Shown here: one piece after another, positions 29,726-38,474 of the stretch | How positions within the stretch are numbered: the stretch's first letter is position 1 | How the letters are laid out: each line of letters opens with the position of its first letter | From: Saccharothrix australiensis | GTDB lineage: Bacteria; Actinomycetota; Actinomycetes; Mycobacteriales; Pseudonocardiaceae | Direction: 5' to 3' | Length of the DNA: 64,000 bases | NCBI RefSeq assembly: GCF_003634935.1 | Contig: NZ_RBXO01000001.1 | Coordinates: forward strand, 7,093,501-7,157,500 | Made by a program: the position numbers and the translations under genes | The notes under the pieces: model-generated | What the model was told of the DNA's origin: nothing | Seen by the model: only the letters and a program-made list of their open reading frames with translations | The model's database searches: none

Positions 29726-31887
29726 CGCAGCCGGTGGTCCAGTGCCGTGTGGCGTCGACCGGCGCCCACGGTGCGCACCGCCTGCCCGATCGCCTTGCGC
29801 GACCCGACCAGCACGACCAGCTTCTTGGCCCGCGTGACGGCCGTGTACAGCAGGTTCCGCTGCAACATCATCCAAGCACTGGTGGTGATTGGAATGACCA
29901 CGCACGGGTACTCACTGCCCTGTGAGCGATGAATCGTCATGGCGTAGGCGTGGGTCAGCTCGTCCAACTCGCCGAACTCGTAATCCACGGACTCATCCTC
30001 GTCCGTCCGCACGGTCAACTTCTGCTCCACGACGTCGATCCCGGTGACGATGCCGAGCGTGCCGTTGAAGACCCCGTTCTCGCCCTTGTCGTAGTTGTTC
30101 CGGATCTGCGTCACCTTGTCGCCGACGCGGAACACCCGACCGCCGAACCTGCGTTCCGGCACGTCCCTCGCCGACGGCGTCAGCGCTTCTTGGAGCACGA
30201 CGTTCAGCGCGCCCGCCCCGGCCGGCCCCCGGTGCATCGGCGCGAGCACCTGGACGTCCGTGCGCGGGTCCAGGCCGAACCTGCGCGGGATGCGGCGCGC
30301 CACCACGTCGACGGTCAGCGTCGCGGCCTCCTCCGCCTCCTCCACCGGGAACAGGAAGAAGTCCGGCAGGCCCTGGACCAGCGGGTAGTCGCCCGAGTTG
30401 ATCCGGTGGGCGTTGGTCACGACGCCGGACTGCTGCGCCTGCCGGAAGATGTGCGTGAGGCGGACGTTCGGGATCGGGCTGCCCTCGGCGAGGACGTCCC
30501 GCAGCACCTCGCCCGCGCCCACGGACGGCAACTGGTCGACGTCGCCCACCAGCAGCAGGTGCGCGCCGGGCGCGACCGCCTTCACCAGTTTGTTGGCCAG
30601 CAGCAGGTCCAGCATCGACGCCTCGTCCACCACCACCAGGTCCGCGTCCAGCGGGCGGTCCCTGTCGTAGGCCGCGTCGCCGCCCGGCTTCAGCTCCAGC
30701 AGCCGGTGCACCGTGCTCGCCTCGTGCCCGGTCAGCTCGGTGAGCCGCTTCGCGGCCCGCCCGGTCGGCGCGGCGAGCACCACCTTGGCGCGCTTCGCCG
30801 CCGCCAGCCGCACGATCGACCGGACGGTGAAGCTCTTGCCGCAGCCCGGCCCGCCGGTGAGCACCGCGACCTTGCGGGTCAGCGCCAGCTTGACGGCGTC
30901 GCGCTGCTTGTCCTCCAGCGACGCGCCCAGCCACGCGAACGCGCGGTCCCAGTCGACGTCCGCGAACGCGGGCATCCGCTCGGCGTCGGTGCGCAGCAGC
31001 CTGGTCAACTGGCCCGCCAGCGAGATCTCCGCCCGGTGGAACGGGATCAGGTACACCGCCGCCTCGCCGTCCGGCATGACCTCCCGCACCACGCCCTCCT
31101 CGGCCACCAGCTCCGCCAGGCAGTCGATGACCAGCCCGGTGTCGACCTGGAGGATCTTGATCGCGTCGCCGATGAGCTGGTTCTCCGGCAGGAAGCAGTC
31201 GCCGTTCCCGGTCGCCTCGGACAGCGTGAACTGGAGGCCCGCCTTGACCCGCTGCGGGCTGTCGTGCGGGATGCCGACGGCCTTCGCGATGGTGTCCGCC
31301 GTCCGGAAGCCGATGCCCCACACGTCGGTGGCCAGGCGGTAGGGCTCCTGGCGGACGACGTCGATCGACTTGTCGCCGTACTGCTTGTAGATCCGGACGG
31401 CCAGCGACGTCGACACGCCGACGCCCTGGAGGAAGACCATGACCTCCTTGATGGCCTTCTGCTCCTCCCAGGCGGCGGCGATGAGCTTGGTCCGCTTCGG
31501 ACCGAGCTTGGGCACCTCGATGAGCCGTTCCGGCTGCCGCTCGATGACGTCGAGCGCGTCGACGCCGAAGTGCGTGACGATCCGGTCCGCGAGCACCGGG
31601 CCGATGCCCTTGATCAGGCCGGAGCCCAGGTAGCGGCGGATGCCCTGGACGGTCGCGGGCAGGACGGTCGTGTAGTCGTCGACGTGGAACTGCTTGCCGT
31701 ACTGCGGGTGCGAGCCCCACCGGCCGCGCATCCGGATCGACTCGCCGGGCTGCGCGCCGAGCAGCGCGCCCACGACCGTGACCAGGTCGCCGCCCCGGCC
31801 GGTGTCGACGCGGGCGACCGTGTACCCGGTGTCCTCGTTGGCGAACGTGATCCGCTCCAGCACCGCTTCCAGGACCGCTTCCGCCAC
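29716..31887 (-). CDS. recD2: RecD2-type ATP-dependent DNA helicase
   Basis: A 723-residue superfamily 1B helicase. N-terminal OB-like and helix-hairpin-helix parts (LGSGLIKGIGPVLADRIVTHFG; VPKLGPKRTKLIAAAW) come before the motor. Walker A is GGPGCGKS (345-352), motif II VVVDEASMLD, then VGDVDQLPSVGAGEVLRD, and motif VI TAVTRAKKLVVLVGS. This is the RecBC-independent 5'-3' helicase of many Gram-positives, linked to repair and replication stress. Overall length is usual. GTG 31887 has TACGGT 6 nt upstream and no ribosome site, so it should be leaderless. It is divergent from the two-component system genes and ends 10 bp inside the convergent small gene. Confidence 0.95.
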   Translation of the reverse strand: MAEAVLEAVLERITFANEDTGYTVARVDTGRGGDLVTVVGALLGAQPGESIRMRGRWGSHPQYGKQFHVDDYTTVLPATVQGIRRYLGSGLIKGIGPVLADRIVTHFGVDALDVIERQPERLIEVPKLGPKRTKLIAAAWEEQKAIKEVMVFLQGVGVSTSLAVRIYKQYGDKSIDVVRQEPYRLATDVWGIGFRTADTIAKAVGIPHDSPQRVKAGLQFTLSEATGNGDCFLPENQLIGDAIKILQVDTGLVIDCLAELVAEEGVVREVMPDGEAAVYLIPFHRAEISLAGQLTRLLRTDAERMPAFADVDWDRAFAWLGASLEDKQRDAVKLALTRKVAVLTGGPGCGKSFTVRSIVRLAAAKRAKVVLAAPTGRAAKRLTELTGHEASTVHRLLELKPGGDAAYDRDRPLDADLVVVDEASMLDLLLANKLVKAVAPGAHLLLVGDVDQLPSVGAGEVLRDVLAEGSPIPNVRLTHIFRQAQQSGVVTNAHRINSGDYPLVQGLPDFFLFPVEEAEEAATLTVDVVARRIPRRFGLDPRTDVQVLAPMHRGPAGAGALNVVLQEALTPSARDVPERRFGGRVFRVGDKVTQIRNNYDKGENGVFNGTLGIVTGIDVVEQKLTVRTDEDESVDYEFGELDELTHAYAMTIHRSQGSEYPCVVIPITTSAWMMLQRNLLYTAVTRAKKLVVLVGSRKAIGQAVRTVGAGRRHTALDHRLRHA

Positions 31888-31893
31888 GGGTAC

Positions 31894-31899
31894 ACCGTA
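31894..31899 (-). promoter_or_regulatory. Leaderless -10 of recD2
   Basis: TACGGT on the minus strand ends 6 nt before GTG 31887. It fits TANNNT and leaves no room for a leader. Confidence 0.55.
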
Positions 31900-31950
31900 G
31901 CCTCCACAGGACGTTCACAACTCGCACCGGACCTCTCCACCCCTTCCACA

Positions 31951-31956
31951 TAGAGT
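31951..31956 (+). promoter_or_regulatory. Leaderless -10 of the response regulator gene
   Basis: TAGAGT ends 7 nt before ATG 31964, and no ribosome site is present. It faces away from the recD2 promoter in the same 76-bp gap. Confidence 0.55.
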
Positions 31957-31963
31957 CGGCCGC

Positions 31964-32629
31964 ATGACACGCCGGGTTCTGGTGGTCGAGGACGACCTGA
32001 CCATCGCCTCGTCCGTGGCCGCACGGCTGCGCGCGGAGGGGTTCGAGGTCGAGCTGGCCCACGACGGTCCGTCGGGGGTGGCGAAGGCCGGTGACGCCGA
32101 CCTCGTGGTGCTCGACGTGATGCTGCCGGGGTTCGACGGGCTGGAGGTGTGCCGGCGCATCCAGGCCGACCGGCCGGTGCCCGTGCTGATGCTGACCGCG
32201 CGGGGCGACGAGACGGACCTGCTGGTCGGCCTCGCGGTCGGGGCGGACGACTACCTGACCAAGCCGTTCTCCATCCGGGAGCTGGCCGCGCGCGTGCACG
32301 CGCTGCTGCGCCGGGTCGACCGCGCGGCCGTGCCGTCCGCGCGGATCGCGCTCGCGGACCTGGAGATCGACCTGGCGGAGCGCCGGGTGCTGCGCGGTGG
32401 CGAGGAGGCGCACCTCACACCGACCGAGTTCGAGCTGCTGGTGTACCTGGCGGAGCGGCCGCGGGCCGTGCAGTCGCGGGAACGCCTGCTCAACGAGGTG
32501 TGGGGCTGGCACGACGGCACCGGGACGCGGACCGTGGACAGCCACGTCAAGGCGCTGCGGCGCAAGTTGGGCACGGACCTGATCCGGACCGTCCACGGGA
32601 TCGGCTACGCGTTGGAGGTGCCGCGGTGA
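31964..32629 (+). CDS. OmpR-family response regulator
   Basis: A 221-residue response regulator. The receiver domain has the acidic pair (VVEDDLT), the phosphoacceptor Asp in LVVLDVMLPGFDGLEV, the Thr in MLTARGDETD and the Lys in DDYLTKPFS. The C-terminal winged helix (LTPTEFELLVYLAERPRAVQSRERLLNEVWGW ... TRTVDSHVKALRRKLG ... IRTVHGIGYAL) is the OmpR/PhoB type. It overlaps the histidine kinase gene by 4 bp (GTGA). No target is visible beyond the pair; the membrane protein gene downstream is separated by repeats. Confidence 0.96.
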   Translation: MTRRVLVVEDDLTIASSVAARLRAEGFEVELAHDGPSGVAKAGDADLVVLDVMLPGFDGLEVCRRIQADRPVPVLMLTARGDETDLLVGLAVGADDYLTKPFSIRELAARVHALLRRVDRAAVPSARIALADLEIDLAERRVLRGGEEAHLTPTEFELLVYLAERPRAVQSRERLLNEVWGWHDGTGTRTVDSHVKALRRKLGTDLIRTVHGIGYALEVPR

Positions 32630-33753
32630 AGATCGCGCGGACCACGCGGGCGGCGCTGGACGCGGTGGCGGACTACACGTCGCTGCCGCGCCCGCTCGAC
32701 CCGGTGCGGTCGATCAAGCTGAAGCTGTGCATCCTGCTCGTGTCGTCCGGCGCGGTGGGGTACGCGTACTTCTGGTCGCAGATCGGGTGGCTGCCGGTCG
32801 GCACCACGATCGGGGCGCTGGTGTGCGCGCTGGTGACGTCGCAGTTCCTGGCGCACGGGATGACCAGGCCGCTGCGGGAGATGACGGCGGCGGCGCGGGC
32901 CATGCGGCGCGGCGACTACAGCCGGCGGGTGCGCGCCACGGCTCGGGACGAGGTGGGCGAGCTGGCGGGCGCGTTCAACCAGATGGCGGACGACCTGGCG
33001 GAGGCGGACCGGCGGCGGCGGGAGCTGATCGCCAACGTGTCGCACGAGCTGCGCACGCCCATCACGGCGTTGCAGAACGTGCTGGAGAACGTGGTCGACG
33101 GGGTCGCCGAGCCCGACGCGCGGACCATGCGGACTGCGTTGGCGCAGACCGAGCGGCTGGGCCGGCTGGTCACCGAGTTGCTCGACCTGTCGCGCATCGA
33201 CGCCGGGGCGCAACGGCTGGAGCTGGCCGAGTTCCCCGTCGAGCCGCTGCTGGCCGAGGTCGTGGCGGAGGCGTCCGCCGCCGCGCGCGGGGTGCGGTTC
33301 GCGGTCGACGTGCGGCCACCGGGTGCGACCGCGGTCGCCGACCGGGCCCGGCTGCACCAGGTGGTGGTGAACCTGCTCGACAACGCGGCGCGGCACGGGC
33401 CGGCCGGTGGCGAGGTGCGGGTGACGGCGACGGTCGGGGCGGAGCTGGTGCTGGAGGTCGCCGACGACGGGCCGGGCATCGCGCCCGAGGACCGGGAGCG
33501 GGTGTTCGAGCGGTTCACGCGGGGGGAACGGGCCGGTGGCGGTGGCACCGGGCTCGGGCTGAACATCGCGCGGTGGATCGTCGACCTGCACGGCGGCAGC
33601 ATCGCGGTGGTGGACGGTCCGGGGTGCCGGATCCGGGCCGCGCTGCCGGCGCGCCCCAGTGGTCAGGACTTCGGCGGTCAGGACGTCGGTGGGCACGAGG
33701 CCCGTGGTGCCTGGCCCGGTGCGGGGGCGGGTGCCTTGCGCGAGGTGACCTGA
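32626..33753 (+). CDS. HAMP-containing sensor histidine kinase
   Basis: A 375-residue kinase. Two close hydrophobic segments (LKLCILLVSSGAVGYAYFW and VGTTIGALVCALVTSQFLA) leave almost no extracellular loop, so the sensed signal is probably membrane-based or cytosolic. A HAMP linker (TRPLREMTAAARAMRRGDYSRRV) leads to the HisKA box with the phosphorylated His in ANVSHELRTPITALQ. The HATPase motifs are NLLDNAARHG (N box), VADDGPGIAPEDRERVFERF (G1/F) and GGTGLGLNIARWIVDLHGG (G2). The C-terminus has a 25-residue Gln/Gly-rich tail. Together with the response regulator it makes a complete two-component system. Confidence 0.95.
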   Translation: MKIARTTRAALDAVADYTSLPRPLDPVRSIKLKLCILLVSSGAVGYAYFWSQIGWLPVGTTIGALVCALVTSQFLAHGMTRPLREMTAAARAMRRGDYSRRVRATARDEVGELAGAFNQMADDLAEADRRRRELIANVSHELRTPITALQNVLENVVDGVAEPDARTMRTALAQTERLGRLVTELLDLSRIDAGAQRLELAEFPVEPLLAEVVAEASAAARGVRFAVDVRPPGATAVADRARLHQVVVNLLDNAARHGPAGGEVRVTATVGAELVLEVADDGPGIAPEDRERVFERFTRGERAGGGGTGLGLNIARWIVDLHGGSIAVVDGPGCRIRAALPARPSGQDFGGQDVGGHEARGAWPGAGAGALREVT

Positions 33754-33861
33754 CCAGCCGCCGCCGAGGGGTGGCCGGTGCCGAACAAGCCCGGTGCCGC
33801 GCCGGCCGGGTACGGGCAGAGGCCGGGTCCGGAACAGGCCGGGTGCGGAACAGGCCCGGTA

Positions 33862-34085
33862 CTGAGCAGCCCCCGGCTTCCATCCTGCCAGGGACCACCG
33901 ACAGTTCCGGGCGCAAGAGCTGAGACGCAGCCCCGCCGACCAACCCGCCCCCGCCGACCAGCCTCCAGCCGACCGACCCGCCCCAGCCGACCGGGCCGGG
34001 CCGCGCTGAGCAGCCCCCGACTTCCATCCTGCCAGGAGCCACCGACAGTTCCGGGCGCAAGAGCTGAGACGCGGCCCCGCCGACC
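33862..34085. repeat. 80-bp direct repeat in the gap after the kinase gene
   Basis: 33862-33941 is repeated at 34006-34085 with only a few differences (both contain CTTCCATCCTGCCAG and CCGACAGTTCCGGGCGCAAG). The 144-bp offset spacer is a Pro-codon-like run of CCGACC units. The gap 33754-34193 contains no credible gene; the low-complexity CCGACC and GGAACAGGCC repeats fill the rest of it. Confidence 0.8.
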
Positions 34086-34193
34086 GGCTCCGCCGACCGA
34101 CCCCGCCCACCGACCGGTCCTTGACCGTCCCACTCCCTGAAGACCGCCGGCCCTCGCCGCCGGCGCGATGAACCGTGCCCGGAGGCCGAGCCG

Positions 34194-35525
34194 ATGTCAC
34201 CCAACCGCGTGTTGCTCACCAGTGTCGTAGCCGGGGTCGCGGCGGCCGTGCTGGTGCCGCTCGACCGGCCCGGCGTCGGGTGGGCGCCGGCCGCCCTCGC
34301 CGTGTTCCTGCTGCTCGGCAAGGTCCGCCTCGGCTGGGCCGTCGCCGCGGTGGCGTTGTTCGGCACCGGGGCGCTGGTGGCCGCCGAGTGGTTGTTCGCC
34401 CTCTGCGCGATCGCCGGGTGCGCGGCCGCCTCGCTCGCCGTCGTCGGCGGCGTGACCGCGCGCGGCCTGCTGTTCGGCTCCGTCGCCGTGCCCGCGGCCG
34501 CGTTGCGCGCCGTCCCCTGGCTCGCCAAGGGCCTGCGGGCCGGTGGTGGGTCGCCGATGGTCCGGCCGGTGCTGGTGACGGTCGGTCTGCTGGTCGTCTT
34601 CGTGCCCCTCCTGGCCGGCGCCGACGCCGCGTTCGCCGACCTGCTCGGCGCGCTCGTGCCCGACGGGTCGCTGGTGGAGCCGGTCGTCCTCTTCCTGGTC
34701 GTCGGGCTGACGACGACCGCCGCCCGCTTCCTCCGCGCCGCGCCGCCCGAGCTGGACGGCACGCCGACCGTCCCGCGCACCATCGCCCGCCGCGACTGGG
34801 TGCTGCCGGTCGGCGCGCTGGTCGTGCTGTTCGCCGCGTTCGTCGGGGTGCAGGTCACCACGCTGTTCGGCGGGGACGACCACGTCCTGCGCACCGCCGG
34901 CCTCACCTACGCCGAGTACGCGCGGAGCGGGTTCTGGCAGTTGCTGGCCGTCACGCTGCTCACCCTCGGCGTCATCGCGGTCACCGCGCAGCTCGCGGAG
35001 GTCGGCACCCGGACCGACCGCACCTGGCTGAGGGCGCTGCTCGGCGCGCTGAGCGTCCTCAGCCTGGTCATCGTCGCGTCCGCGCTCGCCCGGATGTGGG
35101 CCTACCAGCAGGCGTACGGGTTCACGGTGCTCCGCGTCCTGGTCGCCACGTGCGAGCTGTGGCTCGGCGTCGCCTACCTGCTGGTGCTCGCCGCCGGCGT
35201 CCGGCTGGACGGCCGGTGGCTCGCGCGGGCGGTCCTGGGCGCCGGGTTCGCCGCGCTGGTCGGGCTCGCGGCGCTCAACCCGGAGCGGTTCATCGCCGAG
35301 CGGAACATCGCGCGGTGGCAGGAGAGCGGCCGGATCGACCTCGACTACCTCACCGGGCTCTCCGACGACGCCGTGCCCGCCATCGCGACGCTGCCGGACG
35401 CCCTGCGGGACTGCGTGCTGCGGTACCGGAGGGTCAAGGACGACGATTGGCGCTCGTGGAACCTGGCCCGGAGCCGGGCGCGGGAGGTTCCTCGGTCGGA
35501 GCAGCCGACGCGGTGTGCGCGGTGA
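34194..35525 (+). CDS. DUF4173-family multi-pass membrane protein
   Basis: A 443-residue protein with about eleven hydrophobic helices. The diagnostic DUF4173 stretch is GLTYAEYARSGFWQLLAVTLLTLGVI, and WLRALLGALSVLSLVIVASALARMWAYQQAYGFTVLRVL and AALNPERFIAERNIARW follow. The family is common in actinobacteria and firmicutes, often near two-component systems, and has no established function. ATG 34194 was chosen at the start of the first helix. The last 92 bp overlap the convergent hydrolase gene; the polar tail there (after DDDWRSWNLARS) is not part of the conserved domain, so the true stop position matters little. Confidence 0.88.
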   Translation: MSPNRVLLTSVVAGVAAAVLVPLDRPGVGWAPAALAVFLLLGKVRLGWAVAAVALFGTGALVAAEWLFALCAIAGCAAASLAVVGGVTARGLLFGSVAVPAAALRAVPWLAKGLRAGGGSPMVRPVLVTVGLLVVFVPLLAGADAAFADLLGALVPDGSLVEPVVLFLVVGLTTTAARFLRAAPPELDGTPTVPRTIARRDWVLPVGALVVLFAAFVGVQVTTLFGGDDHVLRTAGLTYAEYARSGFWQLLAVTLLTLGVIAVTAQLAEVGTRTDRTWLRALLGALSVLSLVIVASALARMWAYQQAYGFTVLRVLVATCELWLGVAYLLVLAAGVRLDGRWLARAVLGAGFAALVGLAALNPERFIAERNIARWQESGRIDLDYLTGLSDDAVPAIATLPDALRDCVLRYRRVKDDDWRSWNLARSRAREVPRSEQPTRCAR

Positions 35526-36342
35526 CGTGCTCCGCCACCAGCTCCGCGAGTTCGCCGGCGTGCGTCACCGGCGCCCAGTGCCCGGCGTCGACGGCGCGCC
35601 GGCGCAGGTCCGATGCCCAGTCTCCGACGTTCTCCAGCACGCCCGCGGTCACGAAGTCGTCCCGGAGCAGGTGCACGAGCTGGACCGGAACGTCCGTCCG
35701 GCGCTCGCGCGGCGACCGGAGGCGCGGGATGAAGTTCGCCCGGTACAAGGACATGCCTTGGACGGCATCGTCCACAATGGTCGGTGCGACGTACGCGCGG
35801 GGTCCGGCGATCCCGCGCAGCACCCGGCCCCAGCGCGGAGCGACGAACCGCCGCATCACGAACGGCGCGACGAACGGCACGTGGAACGCCACGACGTACC
35901 ACGAGCGCAACCACTGCTTGAGGTGCGCCGCGCTCGGCCGCCGCCGCGTCCAGTGCCCCACGTGGTCCAGGCACGGACCGGAGATCGACGTGTAGGAGGC
36001 GATCCGCGCGCCCGGTGTCGTGACCGCCTCCCACGACTGGATCGAGCCCCAGTCGTGCCCGACGACGTGGGCGGGCGATCCGGGGCTCACCGCCTCGATG
36101 ACCGCGAGCAGGTCCCTGGCCAGCACGGGCAACCGGTACGCGGCCAGGCCGCTCGGCCTGCCGGACGCGCCCGCGCCCCTCACGTCGTAGGTGACGACGT
36201 GGAACCGCTCCGCGAGGACGTCCGCCATGCCGTCCCACACGCGGTGCGTGTCCGGGTAGCCGTGCACCAGGACGACGGTCGGCGCGGACCGGTCCCCGCG
36301 CTCGTGCACGGACAACCGCACGCCATCGGACTCCACGAACAC
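35434..36342 (-). CDS. Alpha/beta hydrolase (epoxide-hydrolase/haloalkane-dehalogenase-like)
   Basis: A 302-residue alpha/beta hydrolase. HGYPDTHRVWDGM is the oxyanion strand-loop, and the nucleophile elbow is VGHDWGS, where Asp replaces Ser as in epoxide hydrolases and dehalogenases. Acid/His positions are suggested by DDFVTAGV and DAGHWAPVTHAGEL. A cap region rich in Trp and Arg lies in between (HWTRRRPSAAHLKQWLRSWYV). GTG 36342 follows GGAGG by 4 nt; the GTG six bases later has a more usual 10-nt spacing and remains possible. Substrate unknown. It converges with the DUF4173 gene with a 92-bp overlap. Confidence 0.85.
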   Translation of the reverse strand: MFVESDGVRLSVHERGDRSAPTVVLVHGYPDTHRVWDGMADVLAERFHVVTYDVRGAGASGRPSGLAAYRLPVLARDLLAVIEAVSPGSPAHVVGHDWGSIQSWEAVTTPGARIASYTSISGPCLDHVGHWTRRRPSAAHLKQWLRSWYVVAFHVPFVAPFVMRRFVAPRWGRVLRGIAGPRAYVAPTIVDDAVQGMSLYRANFIPRLRSPRERRTDVPVQLVHLLRDDFVTAGVLENVGDWASDLRRRAVDAGHWAPVTHAGELAELVAEHVTAHTASAAPTEEPPAPGSGPGSTSANRRP

Positions 36343-36592
36343 GTTTCCTCCGCTACAGGTCGACCACGAGCCGGTCACCGGCCGGGTGGGAGCACAGATC
36401 CGGACACCGCCACCTTGCCCTTGTCCCGGCCGTCCCGCCGGCCCCGGTACGGGCGGTGGAGCCCCCGCGCGGGTTCGGCGCCGTGTCGGCGGGTTCGGCG
36501 CGGTGTCCGTGAGGAAGGTCGCCGCGCGAATGGCCGAGCCGCCGCTCGGGTACGGGTGGAGGACGTGTCCCGAGACGAGGAGGTGCCTTTCC

Positions 36593-37783
36593 GTGCTCGT
36601 CGCAGCTCTCACGTTCGCCGGGTCGGTGCTGGTCGCGCTGGTGGTCGTGACGCTGGTGCACCGCGTGGTCCGCCGGCTCGGCAGGCGGTCGGACCTGTTC
36701 GCCGGGCTGGCCCGCCACGCGCACCGCCCGGCGCTCGTGGTCGCGGTGCTGGTGGCCGTGCAGTTCTCGCTGGGCGTGGCCGCGCGCGGCGAGTGGCGGC
36801 CGGCCGCCCTGCACGCGGTCGGGATCGCGCTGATCCTGGCCGGCGCGTGGCTGCTCGCCGCGCTGCTGGTGGTGGCCGAGGACGCCACGCTCGCGCGGAT
36901 CCGGGTCGACGTGTCGGACAACCGGCACGCGCGGCGCGTGCACACCCAGATCACGCTGGTGCGGCGGGTGACGGTGGTCATCGTCGGCGTGCTGGCCGCC
37001 GCTGCCGTGCTGATGACCTTCCCCGGCGCGCGGGCGGCGGGCACCAGCATCCTCGCGTCGGCCGGTGTCATCGGCGCGATCGCCGCGTTGGCGGCGCAAT
37101 CGCTGCTGGGGAACGTGTTCGCGGGCGTGCAGATCGCGTTCAGCGACGCCCTGCGGCTGGACGACGTGCTGGTCGTCGAGGAGCAGTGGGGACGGGTCGA
37201 GGACATCACGCTGACCTACGTGGTCATGCACTTGTGGGACGACCGGCGGCTGATCCTGCCGACGTCGTACTTCCTGAAGACCCCGTTCGAGAACTGGACG
37301 CGCACCCAGTCGGCGCTGCTCGGCACGGTCGAGCTGGACGTCGACTGGACCGTGCCGGTGGAGGACCTGCGGCAGGAGCTGCGGCGCGCCCTGGAGGCGG
37401 GCGACCTCTGGGACGGCCGGGTGTGCGTCGTGCAGGTGACCGGGGCCGTCGGGTCGTTCGTGCGGATCCGCGCGCTGGTGAGCGCCACCGACGCCGGGCG
37501 GCTGTGGGACCTGCGGTGCGTCGTGCGCGAACACCTCGTCGGCTGGCTGCGCACGCGGCACCCCGAGGCGTTGCCGCAGGTGCGGGTGCACGACCTGCCC
37601 CGCGCCACGACCGGCGCGGGCTACCGCGCGTCCGACGCGGACCGGGGTGTCGGCGGTGCGGACCACCGGCCGGTCGGCCCGGACCGCCCCCTCGCCGACG
37701 CGGACAACCGGGTGTTCGGCGAGAGCGCGGACGGCCAGGAGCGGGTGCAGGCGTTCAGCGGGCCCGACCAGCGCGCCGACTGA
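36593..37783 (+). CDS. MscS-family mechanosensitive ion channel
   Basis: A 396-residue channel. Three to four membrane helices precede the pore-lining helix and beta domain: GTSILASAGVIGAIAALAAQSLLGNVFAGVQIAFSDALRLDDVLVVEEQWGRVEDITLTYVVM, then WDDRRLILPTSYFLKTPFENWTR, the standard MscS signature. It opens on membrane tension to relieve hypo-osmotic shock. The last 60 residues are polar and disordered. GAGGAGGT lies 8 nt before GTG 36593, an excellent ribosome site, so the longer open frame upstream is not used. Confidence 0.92.
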   Translation: MLVAALTFAGSVLVALVVVTLVHRVVRRLGRRSDLFAGLARHAHRPALVVAVLVAVQFSLGVAARGEWRPAALHAVGIALILAGAWLLAALLVVAEDATLARIRVDVSDNRHARRVHTQITLVRRVTVVIVGVLAAAAVLMTFPGARAAGTSILASAGVIGAIAALAAQSLLGNVFAGVQIAFSDALRLDDVLVVEEQWGRVEDITLTYVVMHLWDDRRLILPTSYFLKTPFENWTRTQSALLGTVELDVDWTVPVEDLRQELRRALEAGDLWDGRVCVVQVTGAVGSFVRIRALVSATDAGRLWDLRCVVREHLVGWLRTRHPEALPQVRVHDLPRATTGAGYRASDADRGVGGADHRPVGPDRPLADADNRVFGESADGQERVQAFSGPDQRAD

Positions 37784-37843
37784 CGCAACCTCCCGCACCG
37801 GTGGTTCCGTCCTGGTGTCGTGGCGCGTTCGGGAGGGGTGCGG

Positions 37844-38287
37844 ATGGGACGGCTCGCGACGAAGTGGCTGTGCGTGGCGGTGTGCCTGTGCGTGCCGGCG
37901 ACCGGCTGCGCCCCGAAGGCGGAGACCGGCACCGCGCCGGTCGGTGTGGCGACGCTCCCTGCCGACCAGCGGACGAACAGCCCGCAGGCGGTTTCGCGGG
38001 CACCGGCGCCCGCCCAGCTCAGCCCCCACGGCAAGGACGTCCTCGTCAGGGCGCGGCGGGACGGTGTGACGCGCGTCGTGCTGGTGATCTCGACCGACAC
38101 CGGCGCGACCGAGCGGACCGCGACCGCGCTGCGCGAGCTGGGCGCGGTGGTGGAGGCGGCCGACGCGTCCGTCGGCTACCTCCGGGCGTCGGTGGCACTG
38201 GACGACGTCCAACGTGCGGTCGCCGCCGAGGGCGTGCGGCAGGTCGACGTCGAAGAGCCCCTGAGCGCGACCGACCCGACACCCTGA
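37844..38287 (+). CDS. Lipoprotein resembling a detached subtilase propeptide
   Basis: A 147-residue lipoprotein with the acylation site at Cys22 (VPATGC, a slightly unusual lipobox). After a linker, residues 71-140 align without any gap to residues 61-130 of the S8 protease encoded convergently just downstream, where they are the propeptide. I count 23 identical residues of 70. LGAVVEAADASVGYLRASV matches LGGVVESTERDVSYLKVSV, and VRQVDVEEPL matches VRAVDVDGLV. No protease domain is attached. I infer a membrane-tethered folding helper or inhibitor for the protease. GGAGG lies 7 nt before ATG 37844. Confidence 0.75.
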   Translation: MGRLATKWLCVAVCLCVPATGCAPKAETGTAPVGVATLPADQRTNSPQAVSRAPAPAQLSPHGKDVLVRARRDGVTRVVLVISTDTGATERTATALRELGAVVEAADASVGYLRASVALDDVQRAVAAEGVRQVDVEEPLSATDPTP

Positions 38288-38344
38288 CACCCCGACACCC
38301 CGACACCCGCTACCGCCCCCGCGCCGCGAGGCCGCGTCGGGTTG

Positions 38345-38399
38345 TCGCGCCTCATTTCCCGCCGATCACGCTTTTCGATCGGCGGGAAATGAGGCGCGA
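38345..38399. terminator. Perfect 23-bp inverted repeat between lipoprotein and protease genes
   Basis: 38345-38367 pairs base for base with 38377-38399 around a 9-nt loop (ACGCTTTTC). The arms contain CTCATTTCCCGCC and its complement, which is AT-richer than the surroundings. It lies between two convergent genes and would terminate both. Confidence 0.85.
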
Positions 38400-38474
38400 T
38401 GGCCCGACTTCATGGCGGCCGAGCCCGCCGCCTGCGAAGCAGCGGCCATCCAACACAGCCATCCAACACAGCAA

